Positions 29,976 through 39,364 of a stretch of 57,651 bases of DNA are shown here, piece by piece (position 1 is the first letter of the stretch; every line of letters begins with the position of its first letter). Source of the DNA: Prochlorococcus sp. AG-436-M02 (lineage in GTDB: Bacteria > Cyanobacteriota > Cyanobacteriia > PCC-6307 > Cyanobiaceae); NCBI GenBank assembly GCA_003212515.1, contig QCPL01000009.1, positions 1-57,651 of the forward strand, read 5' to 3'. The translations under genes and the position numbers were made by a program. Under the pieces are notes generated by a model. That model searched no databases and was not told the origin of the DNA. It saw only the letters and a list, made by a program, of their open reading frames with translations.

Positions 29976-30686
29976 ATGAAAGAAAGAATACAGAAAATAA
30001 TCAGCAAAGCTGGAATTTGCTCTAGAAGAAAAGCAGAAATCCTTATAGAAGAAAGACGAATCCAAGTAAATGACAAAATAGCATTGCTAGGTCAAAAAGC
30101 AGATTTGGGAGATGACATAATAAAAGTAGATGGTCATATTATTTCTGCAGTCATTTCATATAGTGTAATCATGATTAATAAGCCATCAGGTGTAATTTGT
30201 AGCTGTAAAGATACTCATGGAAGAAAAACTGTATTAGATCTACTCCCAAAATCATTACAAAAAGGAATATATCCAATTGGTAGACTTGATAAGGATAGTA
30301 GAGGAGCCTTATTGCTAACTAATAATGGATTGTTAAGCCTAAAGCTTACGCATCCAAAATACAATCATGAAAAAACATATGAAGTCTGGATTTCAGGAAA
30401 ACCTAGTAAAGAGTCAATTAAAAAATGGAGGGATGGAATATGTATTAACAAAAAAATAACAAGGCCAGCACTAGTTAACATTATAAAAAAAGATAACAAC
30501 AAAACTCTTTTAAAGATAGTTCTTTCAGAAGGTAGGAATCGGCAAATAAGAAGAGTTGCCTCTGAATTGGGACACAAAGTTCTGGATCTTAAAAGAGTCG
30601 CAATCTCCACTATCAAGCTTGGTGACCTAGATGAAGGATCTTGGAGAAAACTTCAAGCCCCTGAATGGCAAAGCCTGTTAGAATAA
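29976..30686 (+). CDS. rRNA pseudouridine synthase (RsuA/RluB/RluE/RluF family)
   Basis: It isomerises specific uridines in rRNA. Seen: an N-terminal S4 RNA-binding domain (RIQKIISKAGICSRRKAE, about 4-21), the catalytic region PIGRLDKDSRGALLLTNNG (Asp near 110), NHEKTYEVWI and GRNRQIRRVASELGHKV (about 185-201). At 236 residues it is full length. The usual T in RLDxxTxG is replaced by S, a conservative change. The HTH-membrane gene follows 15 bases later. Which rRNA site is modified is not known. Confidence 0.92.
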   Translation: MKERIQKIISKAGICSRRKAEILIEERRIQVNDKIALLGQKADLGDDIIKVDGHIISAVISYSVIMINKPSGVICSCKDTHGRKTVLDLLPKSLQKGIYPIGRLDKDSRGALLLTNNGLLSLKLTHPKYNHEKTYEVWISGKPSKESIKKWRDGICINKKITRPALVNIIKKDNNKTLLKIVLSEGRNRQIRRVASELGHKVLDLKRVAISTIKLGDLDEGSWRKLQAPEWQSLLE

Positions 30687-30701
30687 AGTAAAAGCATATT
30701 T

Positions 30702-31247
30702 ATGTTTAAAAACCTAAGGTTGTTATTGAAAAGTAAAATAATAGATGTGGGCAAAGAGAATACTCTAGAAGAAGAAAATTTATTTTTTGAATCTTTTAAA
30801 TGCATTAAGAATCAGAGGTTAAGCATCGGACTATCTAGGGCTCAACTTTCACAAAAAACAAAGATTTCTGTTGCAGTAATAGAAGCTATTGAAAATTGCT
30901 GGACTAAGAATCTCCCTGAGAAAACATTCCTGCTACCAATGCTAGAAGTTCTTGAGAATGAATTAAATTTAAAAGGGAATAGCTTACAGAAAATAATTTC
31001 AATTAGTCCAATTAAAGAAGATATAGATTCAATTGATTATGCCAAACCTTTAAATGCAAATCTATTTTCTAAATCACAAGGAATAATAATTTATACTCTA
31101 TTCATGTTACTAAGTATTTTTATATTAAATAAATATCAACTAATCCTTTCTAAAAATAATCTAAAAACTATTGCTCCTATCTTATATAATCAAATCAAAG
31201 TAGGTGCAGAAATTGATAATAAAATAATCAATACTGAAAAAAACTAA
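30702..31247 (+). CDS. HTH-domain membrane protein, RodZ-like
   Basis: A 181-residue protein with a helix-turn-helix of the Xre/RodZ type (QRLSIGLSRAQLSQKTKIS, about 38-57; VAVIEAIENCW) and one transmembrane segment (about 129-148, IIIYTLFMLLSIFIL). About 33 residues follow on the other side. RodZ links the cytoskeleton to cell-wall synthesis, but the long periplasmic domain of RodZ is missing here, so the function is uncertain. It is convergent with malQ, 47 bases apart. Confidence 0.65.
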   Translation: MFKNLRLLLKSKIIDVGKENTLEEENLFFESFKCIKNQRLSIGLSRAQLSQKTKISVAVIEAIENCWTKNLPEKTFLLPMLEVLENELNLKGNSLQKIISISPIKEDIDSIDYAKPLNANLFSKSQGIIIYTLFMLLSIFILNKYQLILSKNNLKTIAPILYNQIKVGAEIDNKIINTEKN

Positions 31248-31294
31248 TCTGAATTAATCCTTACAAACTATTAAAATCTTTTAAAGTTAAATGG

Positions 31295-32848
31295 CTAGTA
31301 TTCTTTAAATATTTTGTGAACCTCTTCAAAAGATCTTCCACATAGTTTTGTCAACTCACCATAGTTCTTCAAAGCTAATAGTAAATCACTATCAAAGTTA
31401 CATAGCATCCAATTCCAATTATCTTTGATTGTGCCTGGTTTATTTAATCTAGCTTCAGTGCCTAATGAAAGAATATCCTGAAGTGGAGAAACAAATAGAA
31501 TTGAATCTGTATTCATTCCCAATTCAATTAATTTCCATGCTGGGGACTGATAATTACCTTTATACCTCTGACAAACCATTTCTTTGCTTTCATCTCCTTG
31601 TTCACTCCACCAACCATTAGTAGTGTCATTATCATGGGTGCCTGTATAAACAATCCATTTATATCCTTTAATATTCTCTGGGAGATAAGGATTATTTAAA
31701 TTGCCATCAAAACCAAATTGTAAAATCTTCATCCCAGGAAAACCGAAATAACTTCTCAGGCAATCAACTGCTGGAGTAATAACTCCTAAATCTTCTGCAA
31801 CTAAAGGGAGGGATGAACCATAATCATTCGTTAGGATAGTAAGCATTTCCAGACCTGGCGATGGAAGCCAACATCCCTTTTGAGCTGTTAAATGAGCTCC
31901 AGGGACTGCCCAATATGAGTCCATTGCTCTGAAATGATCTAGTCGTAACAAATCAACTTGAAGCCATTGATGTCTTAATCTGCTTCGCCACCATTTATAA
32001 CTAGTATTTTTATGTTTTTGCCAGCGATAAACTGGAGTACCCCAAAGTTGTCCAGTTTCAGAAAAATAATCTGGAGGTACCCCACTTTGGTTTAAAAGTT
32101 CTCCTCCAGGAAAGATTGAAAAAAGTTCTCGATTCGACCAAGCGTCTGCACTATCCCTTGAAACGTAAAAAGGAAGATCGCCAAAAAGTAATATTCCATT
32201 AGCGTGGGCAATTTCCCTTAAGGCCTTCCACTGACGATTTAGATGCCATTGAAGTAGCATCTGTTCTAGAAGAAAATCTTTATATTTACTTTTCCAATTT
32301 GCTAATTCTTTAATATTATATTTTGAGAATTTCTCAGGCCATTCCCACCAAGGCAATCCATTGTATTGTCGCCGAAGTTCCATGAAGCAAGCATAATCTT
32401 CAAGCCAAAACTGATCTAACCTCCATTTATCAAACTCCAATTGTCTTTCTTTGCTTTGATAAATCCATTCTTTTCTTAAAGCTTTAGCGAGATTATTAAT
32501 GCGAAGATTTTCCAAACGAAAATCTAACTTGGAGTTATCATTAGTACTTAAAGTTTTTGGTAACTCATCAAAAGCATTAATAGAAATGAAGCCTTCTTCA
32601 ACAAGGTCATTAGAATCTAAGAACCATGGATTAAAAGCAAAGCTTGAAGGAGAACTATATGGTGAGCCAGAGCAATCAGTTGGGGTTAAAGGTAAGAATT
32701 GCCAAACACTTATTTCATTAAGTGATAGTAGACTAATCCATTTTCGAGAAGGCTCTCCAAATGTTCCGCACATTCCTCCATTAGGTAATGAAGAAATATG
32801 CATCAAGATCCCACTGAATCTAGGTTTAGATGAATTAGAATGTACCAT
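31295..32848 (-). CDS. malQ: 4-alpha-glucanotransferase (amylomaltase)
   Basis: A GH77 enzyme that transfers alpha-1,4-glucan segments during glycogen breakdown. Seen: GILMHISSLPN (about 14-24), GDLPFYVSRDSADAW (about 222), LLRLDHFRAMDSYWAVP (catalytic Asp, about 296-312), LVAEDLGVITPAV (acid Glu, about 349) and YTGTHDNDTTNGWW (about 405-418). At 517 residues it is the normal cyanobacterial length. It functions with the GH57 glucan enzyme at 52312-53898 in storage-carbohydrate handling. The ATG at 32848 is followed by an intact N-terminal motif. Confidence 0.96.
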   Translation of the reverse strand: MVHSNSSKPRFSGILMHISSLPNGGMCGTFGEPSRKWISLLSLNEISVWQFLPLTPTDCSGSPYSSPSSFAFNPWFLDSNDLVEEGFISINAFDELPKTLSTNDNSKLDFRLENLRINNLAKALRKEWIYQSKERQLEFDKWRLDQFWLEDYACFMELRRQYNGLPWWEWPEKFSKYNIKELANWKSKYKDFLLEQMLLQWHLNRQWKALREIAHANGILLFGDLPFYVSRDSADAWSNRELFSIFPGGELLNQSGVPPDYFSETGQLWGTPVYRWQKHKNTSYKWWRSRLRHQWLQVDLLRLDHFRAMDSYWAVPGAHLTAQKGCWLPSPGLEMLTILTNDYGSSLPLVAEDLGVITPAVDCLRSYFGFPGMKILQFGFDGNLNNPYLPENIKGYKWIVYTGTHDNDTTNGWWSEQGDESKEMVCQRYKGNYQSPAWKLIELGMNTDSILFVSPLQDILSLGTEARLNKPGTIKDNWNWMLCNFDSDLLLALKNYGELTKLCGRSFEEVHKIFKEY

Positions 32849-32937
32849 TTAATTAAAAATAGTAAAAAAATACCAAGCTTTCAATAGAATCAGAAAATGA
32901 TAACAAATATCGTCAAAAGTTTAGAAAAGGTGACTAG

Positions 32938-33078
32938 ATGAACATTAAATATCCTGGAAGAATCATACATATAATAGGACTCGTCCTTGCTGGATTTTTT
33001 TTCTTTAGTACTTTAATAAATACTATTTGGCCAGATAATATAAGATCAGATTTTTCTAACTTAAATGGTAATAATTAA
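32938..33078 (+). CDS. 46-residue single-pass membrane protein
   Basis: A short ORF with ATG at 32938, an AAAGG ribosome-binding-like sequence about 6 bases upstream, and TAA at 33076. The product has one hydrophobic segment (about 9-29, ending at TIWPDNIRS) and a short polar C-terminus. It stands alone between malQ (divergent) and a minus-strand gene. Small single-helix proteins of this kind are common in picocyanobacteria. The family is unknown. Confidence 0.5.
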   Translation: MNIKYPGRIIHIIGLVLAGFFFFSTLINTIWPDNIRSDFSNLNGNN

Positions 33079-33154
33079 ATAAAGAAAGCCTACTTGAAAA
33101 ATATTTCATCTCTTTGAACCAAAGTTAAATGGAACGAAAGAAAATCCATGATAT

Positions 33155-33697
33155 TCAACCTACGCTCAACAAAGAAATAATTTTCTTTAAATTCATTGAG
33201 AGATCTTCTAATAAAAAAACCTCATCAAAGTTAGCCTTCTCCCAAATAAAACCTTCCTTTAAAAGATCTTCTGGAATAAAACCACACCAAGGGAGACAAT
33301 CTAAAGCTCTTTTCTGAGAATCCCATATTCCACCTAGTTGAATAATTCCCACTAAAGAAACAGAAAGTTCTCTACATAAACTTACATGCGCTGATACTGT
33401 CCCAGGGATATCTCCAGAAGCTCCTGGAGAGGCCAATAAGATTAAAGGTTGTCTCCAATATCCTAAAACTTCTAACCAACTACCTCCATATGAATTGCAA
33501 ATTGCTGCATCACCAACAAGCTGAACAATTTCTTCATTTCGATTTTTTAACTCACTCAAGAAATCATTTGGATGTTGATCACAAGAAATCTTGAGCAATT
33601 TAGAATCAAGGAACCTTGCTATTGCAAGGGATGCTGTGGTCTCGAATGGCTTTGGGACATCTCCAATAGTAAGGATAAATGGCTTATGGCAAATCAT
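33155..33697 (-). CDS. Conserved picocyanobacterial protein, weakly BioD-like
   Basis: A 180-residue soluble protein. The stretches QLVGDAAICNSYGGSWLEVLGYWRQPLILLASPGASGDIPGTVSAHVSLC and LVGIIQLGG echo the second half of dethiobiotin synthase (GAGG...P, VRQ, VLVA, ATLSAL, GVILN). A normal P-loop lysine motif is missing at the N-terminus (TIGDVPKPFETTASLA lacks GxGKT), so normal BioD activity is doubtful. The resemblance is my own reading and weak. It lies head to head with prs, 85 bases apart by the chosen starts. Confidence 0.5.
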   Translation of the reverse strand: MICHKPFILTIGDVPKPFETTASLAIARFLDSKLLKISCDQHPNDFLSELKNRNEEIVQLVGDAAICNSYGGSWLEVLGYWRQPLILLASPGASGDIPGTVSAHVSLCRELSVSLVGIIQLGGIWDSQKRALDCLPWCGFIPEDLLKEGFIWEKANFDEVFLLEDLSMNLKKIISLLSVG

Positions 33698-33782
33698 CGA
33701 ACAACTACAAGAAGAAAAAAAAGTTTGGAAAGATGTGCTACGAGCTTTAACATCAATATAAGGGTTATTGAATGCGGAGGCC

Positions 33783-34778
33783 GTGACAAGTTTTATAACC
33801 GCGTCTAGTGCTCAAAATTTAAAAACCTTTGAGAACACTCAAAGGCTTAAGTTAATTAGTGGTACTTCTAATCCAATCCTGGCCAAAGAGATTGCTTCAT
33901 ACATAGGCATTGAAGATGTTCCTCTAGTCTCAAAAAGATTTGCTGATGGAGAGCTTTATGTCCAAATTCAACAATCTATTAGGGGATGTGATGTATTCCT
34001 GATTCAACCAACCTGCGCTCCTGTTAATGACAGTCTGATGGAGCTAATGATAATGGTTGACGCCTGTAAAAGGGCATCAGCAAGACAAGTTACAGCAGTA
34101 ATACCTTATTACGGATACGCGAGAGCAGATCGAAAAACTGCAGGGAGAGAATCTATTACAGCAAAGCTTTCTGCCAACCTATTAGTTGCATCTGGTGTAG
34201 ACAGGGTTTTGGCAATGGACCTTCATTCTGCACAAATTCAAGGTTATTTTGATATACCTTGCGATCATATCTATGGTTCGCCCGTATTAATTGATTACTT
34301 ATCAACTAAAAAGCTAGAAGAAGTTGTGGTCGTATCCCCTGATGTTGGAGGTGTTGCTCGTGCCAGAGCATTTGCCAAACAAATGAACGATGCTCCTCTT
34401 GCAATTATTGATAAGCGTCGTGCTGCTCACAATATTGCTCAAAGCCTTACTGTTATTGGAGATGTGTCAAATAAAACAGCTGTTTTAATTGATGACATGA
34501 TTGATACTGGAGGGACAATTTGTGCTGGTGCAGAACTGCTACGCAAAGAAGGTGCAAAACGAGTTATAGCCTGTGCCTCACATGCTGTCTTTTCTCCTCC
34601 TGCATTCACACGTTTATCTGCTAAAGACCTTTTTGAAGAAGTTGTTGTTACTAATAGTATTCCAGTGCCCAAAAATCAATATTTCGATCAATTAAAAGTT
34701 CTTTCAGTAGCGAACATGCTAGGTGAAGCGATCTGGCGTATTCACGAAGAAAGTTCAATAAGTTCTATGTTCAGATAG
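33783..34778 (+). CDS. prs: Ribose-phosphate pyrophosphokinase
   Basis: Prs makes PRPP from ribose 5-phosphate and ATP for nucleotides, His and Trp. Seen: KRFADGELYVQIQ, DLHSAQIQGYFDIPCDH, VVSPDVGGVARARAF and the PRPP loop VLIDDMIDTGGTI. I place the start at GTG 33783, which gives an N-terminus MTSFITA of the kind I recall for cyanobacterial Prs. A TTG at 33768 would add five residues. The GGAGG at 33776-33780 is only two bases before the GTG, so the start is not settled. Product about 331 residues. Confidence 0.95.
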   Translation: MTSFITASSAQNLKTFENTQRLKLISGTSNPILAKEIASYIGIEDVPLVSKRFADGELYVQIQQSIRGCDVFLIQPTCAPVNDSLMELMIMVDACKRASARQVTAVIPYYGYARADRKTAGRESITAKLSANLLVASGVDRVLAMDLHSAQIQGYFDIPCDHIYGSPVLIDYLSTKKLEEVVVVSPDVGGVARARAFAKQMNDAPLAIIDKRRAAHNIAQSLTVIGDVSNKTAVLIDDMIDTGGTICAGAELLRKEGAKRVIACASHAVFSPPAFTRLSAKDLFEEVVVTNSIPVPKNQYFDQLKVLSVANMLGEAIWRIHEESSISSMFR

Positions 34779-34791
34779 TCACAAAGTCTAT

Positions 34792-35274
34792 CTATCTTTT
34801 CTTCTTATTTTTCTTTTTGTTTTTTCCATTATTTTTCTTAAGTTCATTATTAATTTTCTTATATTGCTCTTCAACAGCTTCTTTAACTTCATTAGGTATC
34901 TCTTTAGGGCAACGATTAGTTGCATCAGCTATTATCATAAATTGACTACCATATATCAAATTATTTTCTGATAAAACCTGCTCCTCAGATTTTTCATTAA
35001 TAATCTTCTTGTCATGCTTAGCTACCAATAAATTTATATATGTTCTAACAGCAATTTCCTGTGCCTTCTTAAAGTCAACTCCTAAGTTTAAAGCATTACA
35101 TATAGTAAGACCTCCAATTACTTTATATGTAATCACTTCTTCATTAGAAGCAGCTTTCTTTAAACTAACTCTATCCTCTGCAAATACTGAGTTAGGGAAA
35201 GAGCCAAGTCCTAACGCAGGGATCAAAAGTAAACCAAGAGAAACTTTGCTGATGTAATCTTGAATTTTTTTCAA
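34792..35274 (-). CDS. Secreted protein with polybasic C-terminal tail, unknown function
   Basis: A 160-residue protein with a signal peptide (hydrophobic 10-24, cleavage likely after SVFA at about 32). The mature domain has two cysteines (ICNALNLGVDF and NRCPKEIP) that may pair, and the last 25 residues are mostly Lys and Asn. Similar proteins have been given a cAMP phosphodiesterase-like label in Prochlorococcus, but I see no catalytic metal motif here. It is convergent with prs. Confidence 0.65.
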   Translation of the reverse strand: MKKIQDYISKVSLGLLLIPALGLGSFPNSVFAEDRVSLKKAASNEEVITYKVIGGLTICNALNLGVDFKKAQEIAVRTYINLLVAKHDKKIINEKSEEQVLSENNLIYGSQFMIIADATNRCPKEIPNEVKEAVEEQYKKINNELKKNNGKNKKKNKKKR

Positions 35275-35370
35275 TGTCTCAAAGCAATTTGCATAAACTA
35301 TACATTAAAGAATGTTAACCCCATTATGCTTTTTTATACTTAAATTATTAATAAACTCAAACTTACTTTT

Positions 35371-35393
35371 AAGTTAGTTTTCTGAACTAACTT
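35371..35393. other. 9-bp inverted repeat overlapping a stop codon
   Basis: AAGTTAGTT (35371-35379) and AACTAACTT (35385-35393) form a perfect 9-bp stem around a 5-base loop. It overlaps the TAG stop (35387-35389) of the minus-strand gene. On neither strand does a clear U-run follow directly, so it may only protect the 3' end or act as a weak terminator. Confidence 0.35.
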
Positions 35394-35869
35394 GAGATCC
35401 TTATCTCATGATGATTCTCAACAATTTTTAATTCATTATTATTCCAGCTAAAAATATTTCTTGAGCGATAACGGTCCTGATCAATTAATCGAGTATTTTC
35501 AACTATATGCCAATTATCATATGAAGTATCAAAAATCAATTCATGCTCATCGACTTGTCTAATGTTAGATGCACCAGAAGAAGGACTTAAATAGCCACAA
35601 TTGCGATGTAGTCGATGACCAAGTAAAAAGGCCTCAAGAACCCCTTCTCTAGAAAAAGAAGGTTTTTTAACAAAGAAATCACCATCTTGATCACTCCACC
35701 ATGAGAAACGGTAATAAGGCGTACTTTTAGTCTCATTAACTATTTCCTCTATTCGAATAAACATCTCCAAATGCAAAACATCTTCTTCTTCAAAAAAATA
35801 CTGTCTCCTTGACCTCCACACCCCTAAATTTCTACTGAACCATCTTCGCAAATTAGTATCAAAAAGCAC
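35387..35869 (-). CDS. Conserved hypothetical protein, possibly lipocalin-like
   Basis: A 160-residue soluble protein starting at GTG. It has a Trp/Arg-rich start (RRWFSRNLGVWRSRRQYFF), a middle GHRLHRNCGYL, and a strand-rich end with TRLIDQDRYRSRNIFSW and LKIVENHHEIRIS. The pattern of G-x-W-x-S-x-R at the start and repeated beta strands recalls lipocalin-fold bilin lyase relatives (CpcS/CpeS type), but this is my inference and unverified. It is divergent from sasA with 174 bases between; that gap holds only a 20-codon minus-strand ORF (35872-35934) that I do not call. Confidence 0.55.
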   Translation of the reverse strand: MLFDTNLRRWFSRNLGVWRSRRQYFFEEEDVLHLEMFIRIEEIVNETKSTPYYRFSWWSDQDGDFFVKKPSFSREGVLEAFLLGHRLHRNCGYLSPSSGASNIRQVDEHELIFDTSYDNWHIVENTRLIDQDRYRSRNIFSWNNNELKIVENHHEIRISS

Positions 35870-36043
35870 GTTTAATCCCTCTGATGATTTTTTTTAGATG
35901 GCTTACTACCTTTGATAATGTCTTTAGAAATCATTAGAGATACTTTAGGAATTCATAAAAGAGTATTTATTTAATTAATAGCTACTCTCGAATTGTACTC
36001 ATAGTCCCTTAAGGTATATGTAAGATTCAATTAGTTCAAAGCT

Positions 36044-37180
36044 GTGAATAAAAAAACAGCTAATGAGCAAAGAAAACTTAACCTTCTTCTAGTAGCAAAT
36101 AGAAATCATCTGTCCAGAGGTGATTTAAGATCTCTTATTAGATTTTTAGAATCAGAAGATTGTGGTTTTGATGTAAACCTTCAGTTTTCAGATCCTAAAG
36201 AACAGCCTGAATTACTGGAACTTCACAAACTAGTTGCGATACCAGCACTGATAAAAATTGATCCAAAACCAAAACAAATATTCGCAGGTACAAGTATCTT
36301 CCAACAAATACAAAATTGGCTCCCAAGATGGGAAAAAGAAGATGTCCTCATAAATGGATTAGGAATAAATGTTAGACACAATGATATTGAGCTGAGTCGC
36401 ACAAGAAAGGAATTACTTTTAGAAGATGAAAATCTTGTCTTAAGACAGGAGAATGAAACTTTGGCAGACCGTATTGAGTCACAAGAAAGACTATTGAGAA
36501 TGGTAGCCCATGAATTAAGAACACCACTATCAGCAGCAAAACTAGCACTTCAAAGTCAAGCCTTAGGACAAATTGGTTTGAGCAGATTGCAAGAGGTTAT
36601 AAAAAGGCGCTTACAAGAAATCGAGTCGCTTTCTAATGATCTTCTTGAAGTAGGCACAACAAGATGGGAGGCACTATGTAACCCTCAGAAAACAAACTTA
36701 GCTAATGTTGCAGCAGAAGTAATCCTAGAACTTGAGAAATATTGGTTATCCAGAGGGATTGGAATAAATACAGATATTCCTACAGACCTTCCTAAAGTTT
36801 TTGTTGATCAGCGGAGAATGAGACAAGTCATACTTAACCTTATAGAAAATGCATTAAAATTTTCTAAATCTGGTGACACTGTAGAGATAGGGATACTGCA
36901 TAGAACCAATCAATGGGTGCAAGTAAGTATTTCTGATAAAGGGCCAGGCATTCCTAATGAAGAACAGCAAAGAATTTTCCTAGACCGTGTTCGGTTGCCT
37001 CAGACCTCTAGTCAAACTTCTGGCTTTGGCATTGGACTATCAGTGTGCAGGAGAATAGTTGAAGTCCATGGAGGAAAGATCTGGGTAGTCTCAGACCCAG
37101 GCAAAGGATCCTGTTTTTATTTCACTGTTCCAGTTTGGGATAACCAAAACAAGTCTTTGCAACCCTTGACTCAGGGTTAG
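36044..37180 (+). CDS. sasA: Circadian clock-output histidine kinase SasA
   Basis: SasA reads the KaiC state and phosphorylates RpaA, giving circadian control of transcription. Seen: a KaiB/thioredoxin-like N-terminal domain (about 10-100) with [19 protein letters not shown] and [11 protein letters not shown]; a HisKA domain with the H-box [14 protein letters not shown] (His about 156); and a HATPase domain with [17 protein letters not shown] and [13 protein letters not shown]. At 378 residues it is full length. The start is GTG at 36044. It is followed by tRNA-Glu with a CRP-like palindrome between. Confidence 0.96.
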   Translation: MNKKTANEQRKLNLLLVANRNHLSRGDLRSLIRFLESEDCGFDVNLQFSDPKEQPELLELHKLVAIPALIKIDPKPKQIFAGTSIFQQIQNWLPRWEKEDVLINGLGINVRHNDIELSRTRKELLLEDENLVLRQENETLADRIESQERLLRMVAHELRTPLSAAKLALQSQALGQIGLSRLQEVIKRRLQEIESLSNDLLEVGTTRWEALCNPQKTNLANVAAEVILELEKYWLSRGIGINTDIPTDLPKVFVDQRRMRQVILNLIENALKFSKSGDTVEIGILHRTNQWVQVSISDKGPGIPNEEQQRIFLDRVRLPQTSSQTSGFGIGLSVCRRIVEVHGGKIWVVSDPGKGSCFYFTVPVWDNQNKSLQPLTQG

Positions 37181-37197
37181 GCTTGACCGTAGCTTTC

Positions 37198-37219
37198 AAA
37201 TGTGATTGATATCACATTT
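37198..37219. promoter_or_regulatory. CRP-type palindromic operator upstream of tRNA-Glu
   Basis: AAATGTGAT (37198-37206), spacer TGAT, then ATCACATTT (37211-37219). The arms are perfectly complementary, and one more C-G pair (37197/37220) makes 24 bp. The core TGTGA-N6-TCACA (37201-37216) equals the consensus for CRP-family regulators. It sits where a -35 element would be, immediately upstream of a TATGAT -10 box. It does not fit NtcA (GTA-N8-TAC). An alternative reading, a hairpin ending sasA, is weaker because no U-run follows. Confidence 0.6.
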
Positions 37220-37222
37220 GTG

Positions 37223-37228
37223 TATGAT
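37223..37228 (+). promoter_or_regulatory. Probable -10 box of the tRNA-Glu promoter
   Basis: TATGAT lies 8 bases before the mature tRNA 5' end. No good TTGACA-like box occurs 17 bases upstream; that place is filled by the palindrome. A TTGACC at 37183-37188 is too far upstream (34 bases) to be the partner -35. Confidence 0.45.
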
Positions 37229-37236
37229 CACGCGGT

Positions 37237-37309
37237 GGCCCCATCGTCTAGAGGCCTAGGACACCTCCCTTTCACGGAGGCGACAGGGGTTCGAATCCCC
37301 TTGGGGCTA
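37237..37309 (+). tRNA. trnE: tRNA-Glu (anticodon UUC)
   Basis: A 73-base cloverleaf. The acceptor stem GGCCCCA pairs with TGGGGCT (G1-U72 wobble), the discriminator is A, the anticodon stem CCTCC/GGAGG encloses the loop CTTTCAC with anticodon TTC, and the T arm is GGGGTTCGAATCCCC. CCA is not encoded. Glutamyl-tRNA(Glu) serves translation and, via glutamyl-tRNA reductase, is the precursor of chlorophyll and heme. Confidence 0.97.
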
Positions 37310-37319
37310 TAAATTAACT

Positions 37320-37847
37320 TTATTCTGGACAACTTATTTTGAAAGCGGCTTGCTCAACTGCCAGCAAGTTGGTTTTTAAGTTCTTTCTTAGATGTTGTTC
37401 TATAAGAACCACAGGCATTCCAAAACAGCCTTGAACAATTAACTCATAGGTAATGGATGTGCGGTTTTCACCAGGGAATTGAGAGATTTTCCAAGAGCCA
37501 TTAAATTTTCGGAAATCTCCTTTGATTAAGCTAAAACTTAGAATTCCATTAGTTTTATCCTCAATGAGCTTGATAAAAACCTCTGCAGAGAAATTTAATC
37601 CTAAAAATTCTTGAGACCCTACTTGCTTTAAATGAACTTCATTTTCTGTTCTGGAAATAACCTCACTTGAAAAAAGATTGGGAATAAATTCGCTTAGCTT
37701 GTTGTAATTGGTTAAAACATACCAAATAGGATCAAAGTCTAAAAGAGTTGTTAACTGCGCAGCGAGCCTTCTAGTGCCTCCTGGGAGGACCTCCATTGTC
37801 TGTTCAATAGTCCTAGCACTATATTTTCTAGCGTCCTTCCTGCTCAT
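37320..37847 (-). CDS. START/SRPBCC-fold (polyketide cyclase / COQ10-like) protein
   Basis: A soluble beta-grasp lipid-binding-like protein. Seen: VLPGGTRRLAAQL, the domain core WYVLTNYNKLSEFIPNL (about 42-58), VHLKQVG, FSLIKGDFRKFNGSWKI and the C-terminal amphipathic helix IEQHLRKNLKTNLLAVEQAA. I choose ATG 37847, preceded by GGAGAAGG, giving 175 residues; an upstream TTG at 37913 would add 22. The ligand is unknown; COQ10-like family members bind quinones or isoprenoids. It is divergent from petH. Confidence 0.75.
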   Translation of the reverse strand: MSRKDARKYSARTIEQTMEVLPGGTRRLAAQLTTLLDFDPIWYVLTNYNKLSEFIPNLFSSEVISRTENEVHLKQVGSQEFLGLNFSAEVFIKLIEDKTNGILSFSLIKGDFRKFNGSWKISQFPGENRTSITYELIVQGCFGMPVVLIEQHLRKNLKTNLLAVEQAAFKISCPE

Positions 37848-38025
37848 ATGCTTTTCCCTTCTCCAAAAAGAGTTTTCAAAAGAAGAAGTCGTATTGATCT
37901 GCCTTTTAATCAATTTTACTTTAACTAATGTGGTATGAATCCATGAACATTACATAAAATAATTTGAAATTGTGCGCTTTAAGCTTATGTTCAGACTTGT
38001 GCCAATCTCAAAACGTGAACTTTAA

Positions 38026-39177
<1,152 letters not shown>

Positions 39178-39203
39178 TTTTTTTTGAAACTCAATTTCCA
39201 ACT

Positions 39204-39249
39204 AATCCTTTATCTTTCAAATTTATTTTGAAAGATAAAGGATTTTTTT
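39204..39249 (+). terminator. Strong intrinsic terminator after petH
   Basis: A perfect 18-bp stem: 39204-39221 pairs with 39227-39244 around the 5-base loop TTTAT. Seven T follow from 39243. It sits 26 bases after the petH stop and separates petH from zwf. Confidence 0.9.
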
Positions 39250-39364
39250 CATAAGAAATAATTTTTATTTTTGGTGATCTGAGAACAAAGCATAGCAAGA
39301 TCTCCATAAGCAATTTGAATTTAATTAATTAGTCATATGTCCCATCAAATGATGGAATCTCAAG

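Noticed and set aside
35872-35934. 20-codon minus-strand ORF just upstream of the 35387-35869 gene
   Set aside because: Very short, Lys-rich and without a ribosome-binding site; its stop two bases before a GTG start may be chance in AT-rich DNA.
37183-37188. TTGACC as the -35 box for tRNA-Glu
   Set aside because: Separated from the TATGAT box by 34 bases, far outside the 16-18 base range.
37197-37220. The palindrome as an NtcA site or as a sasA terminator
   Set aside because: It does not contain GTA-N8-TAC, and no run of T follows the hairpin; the CRP-type reading fits all half-site bases.
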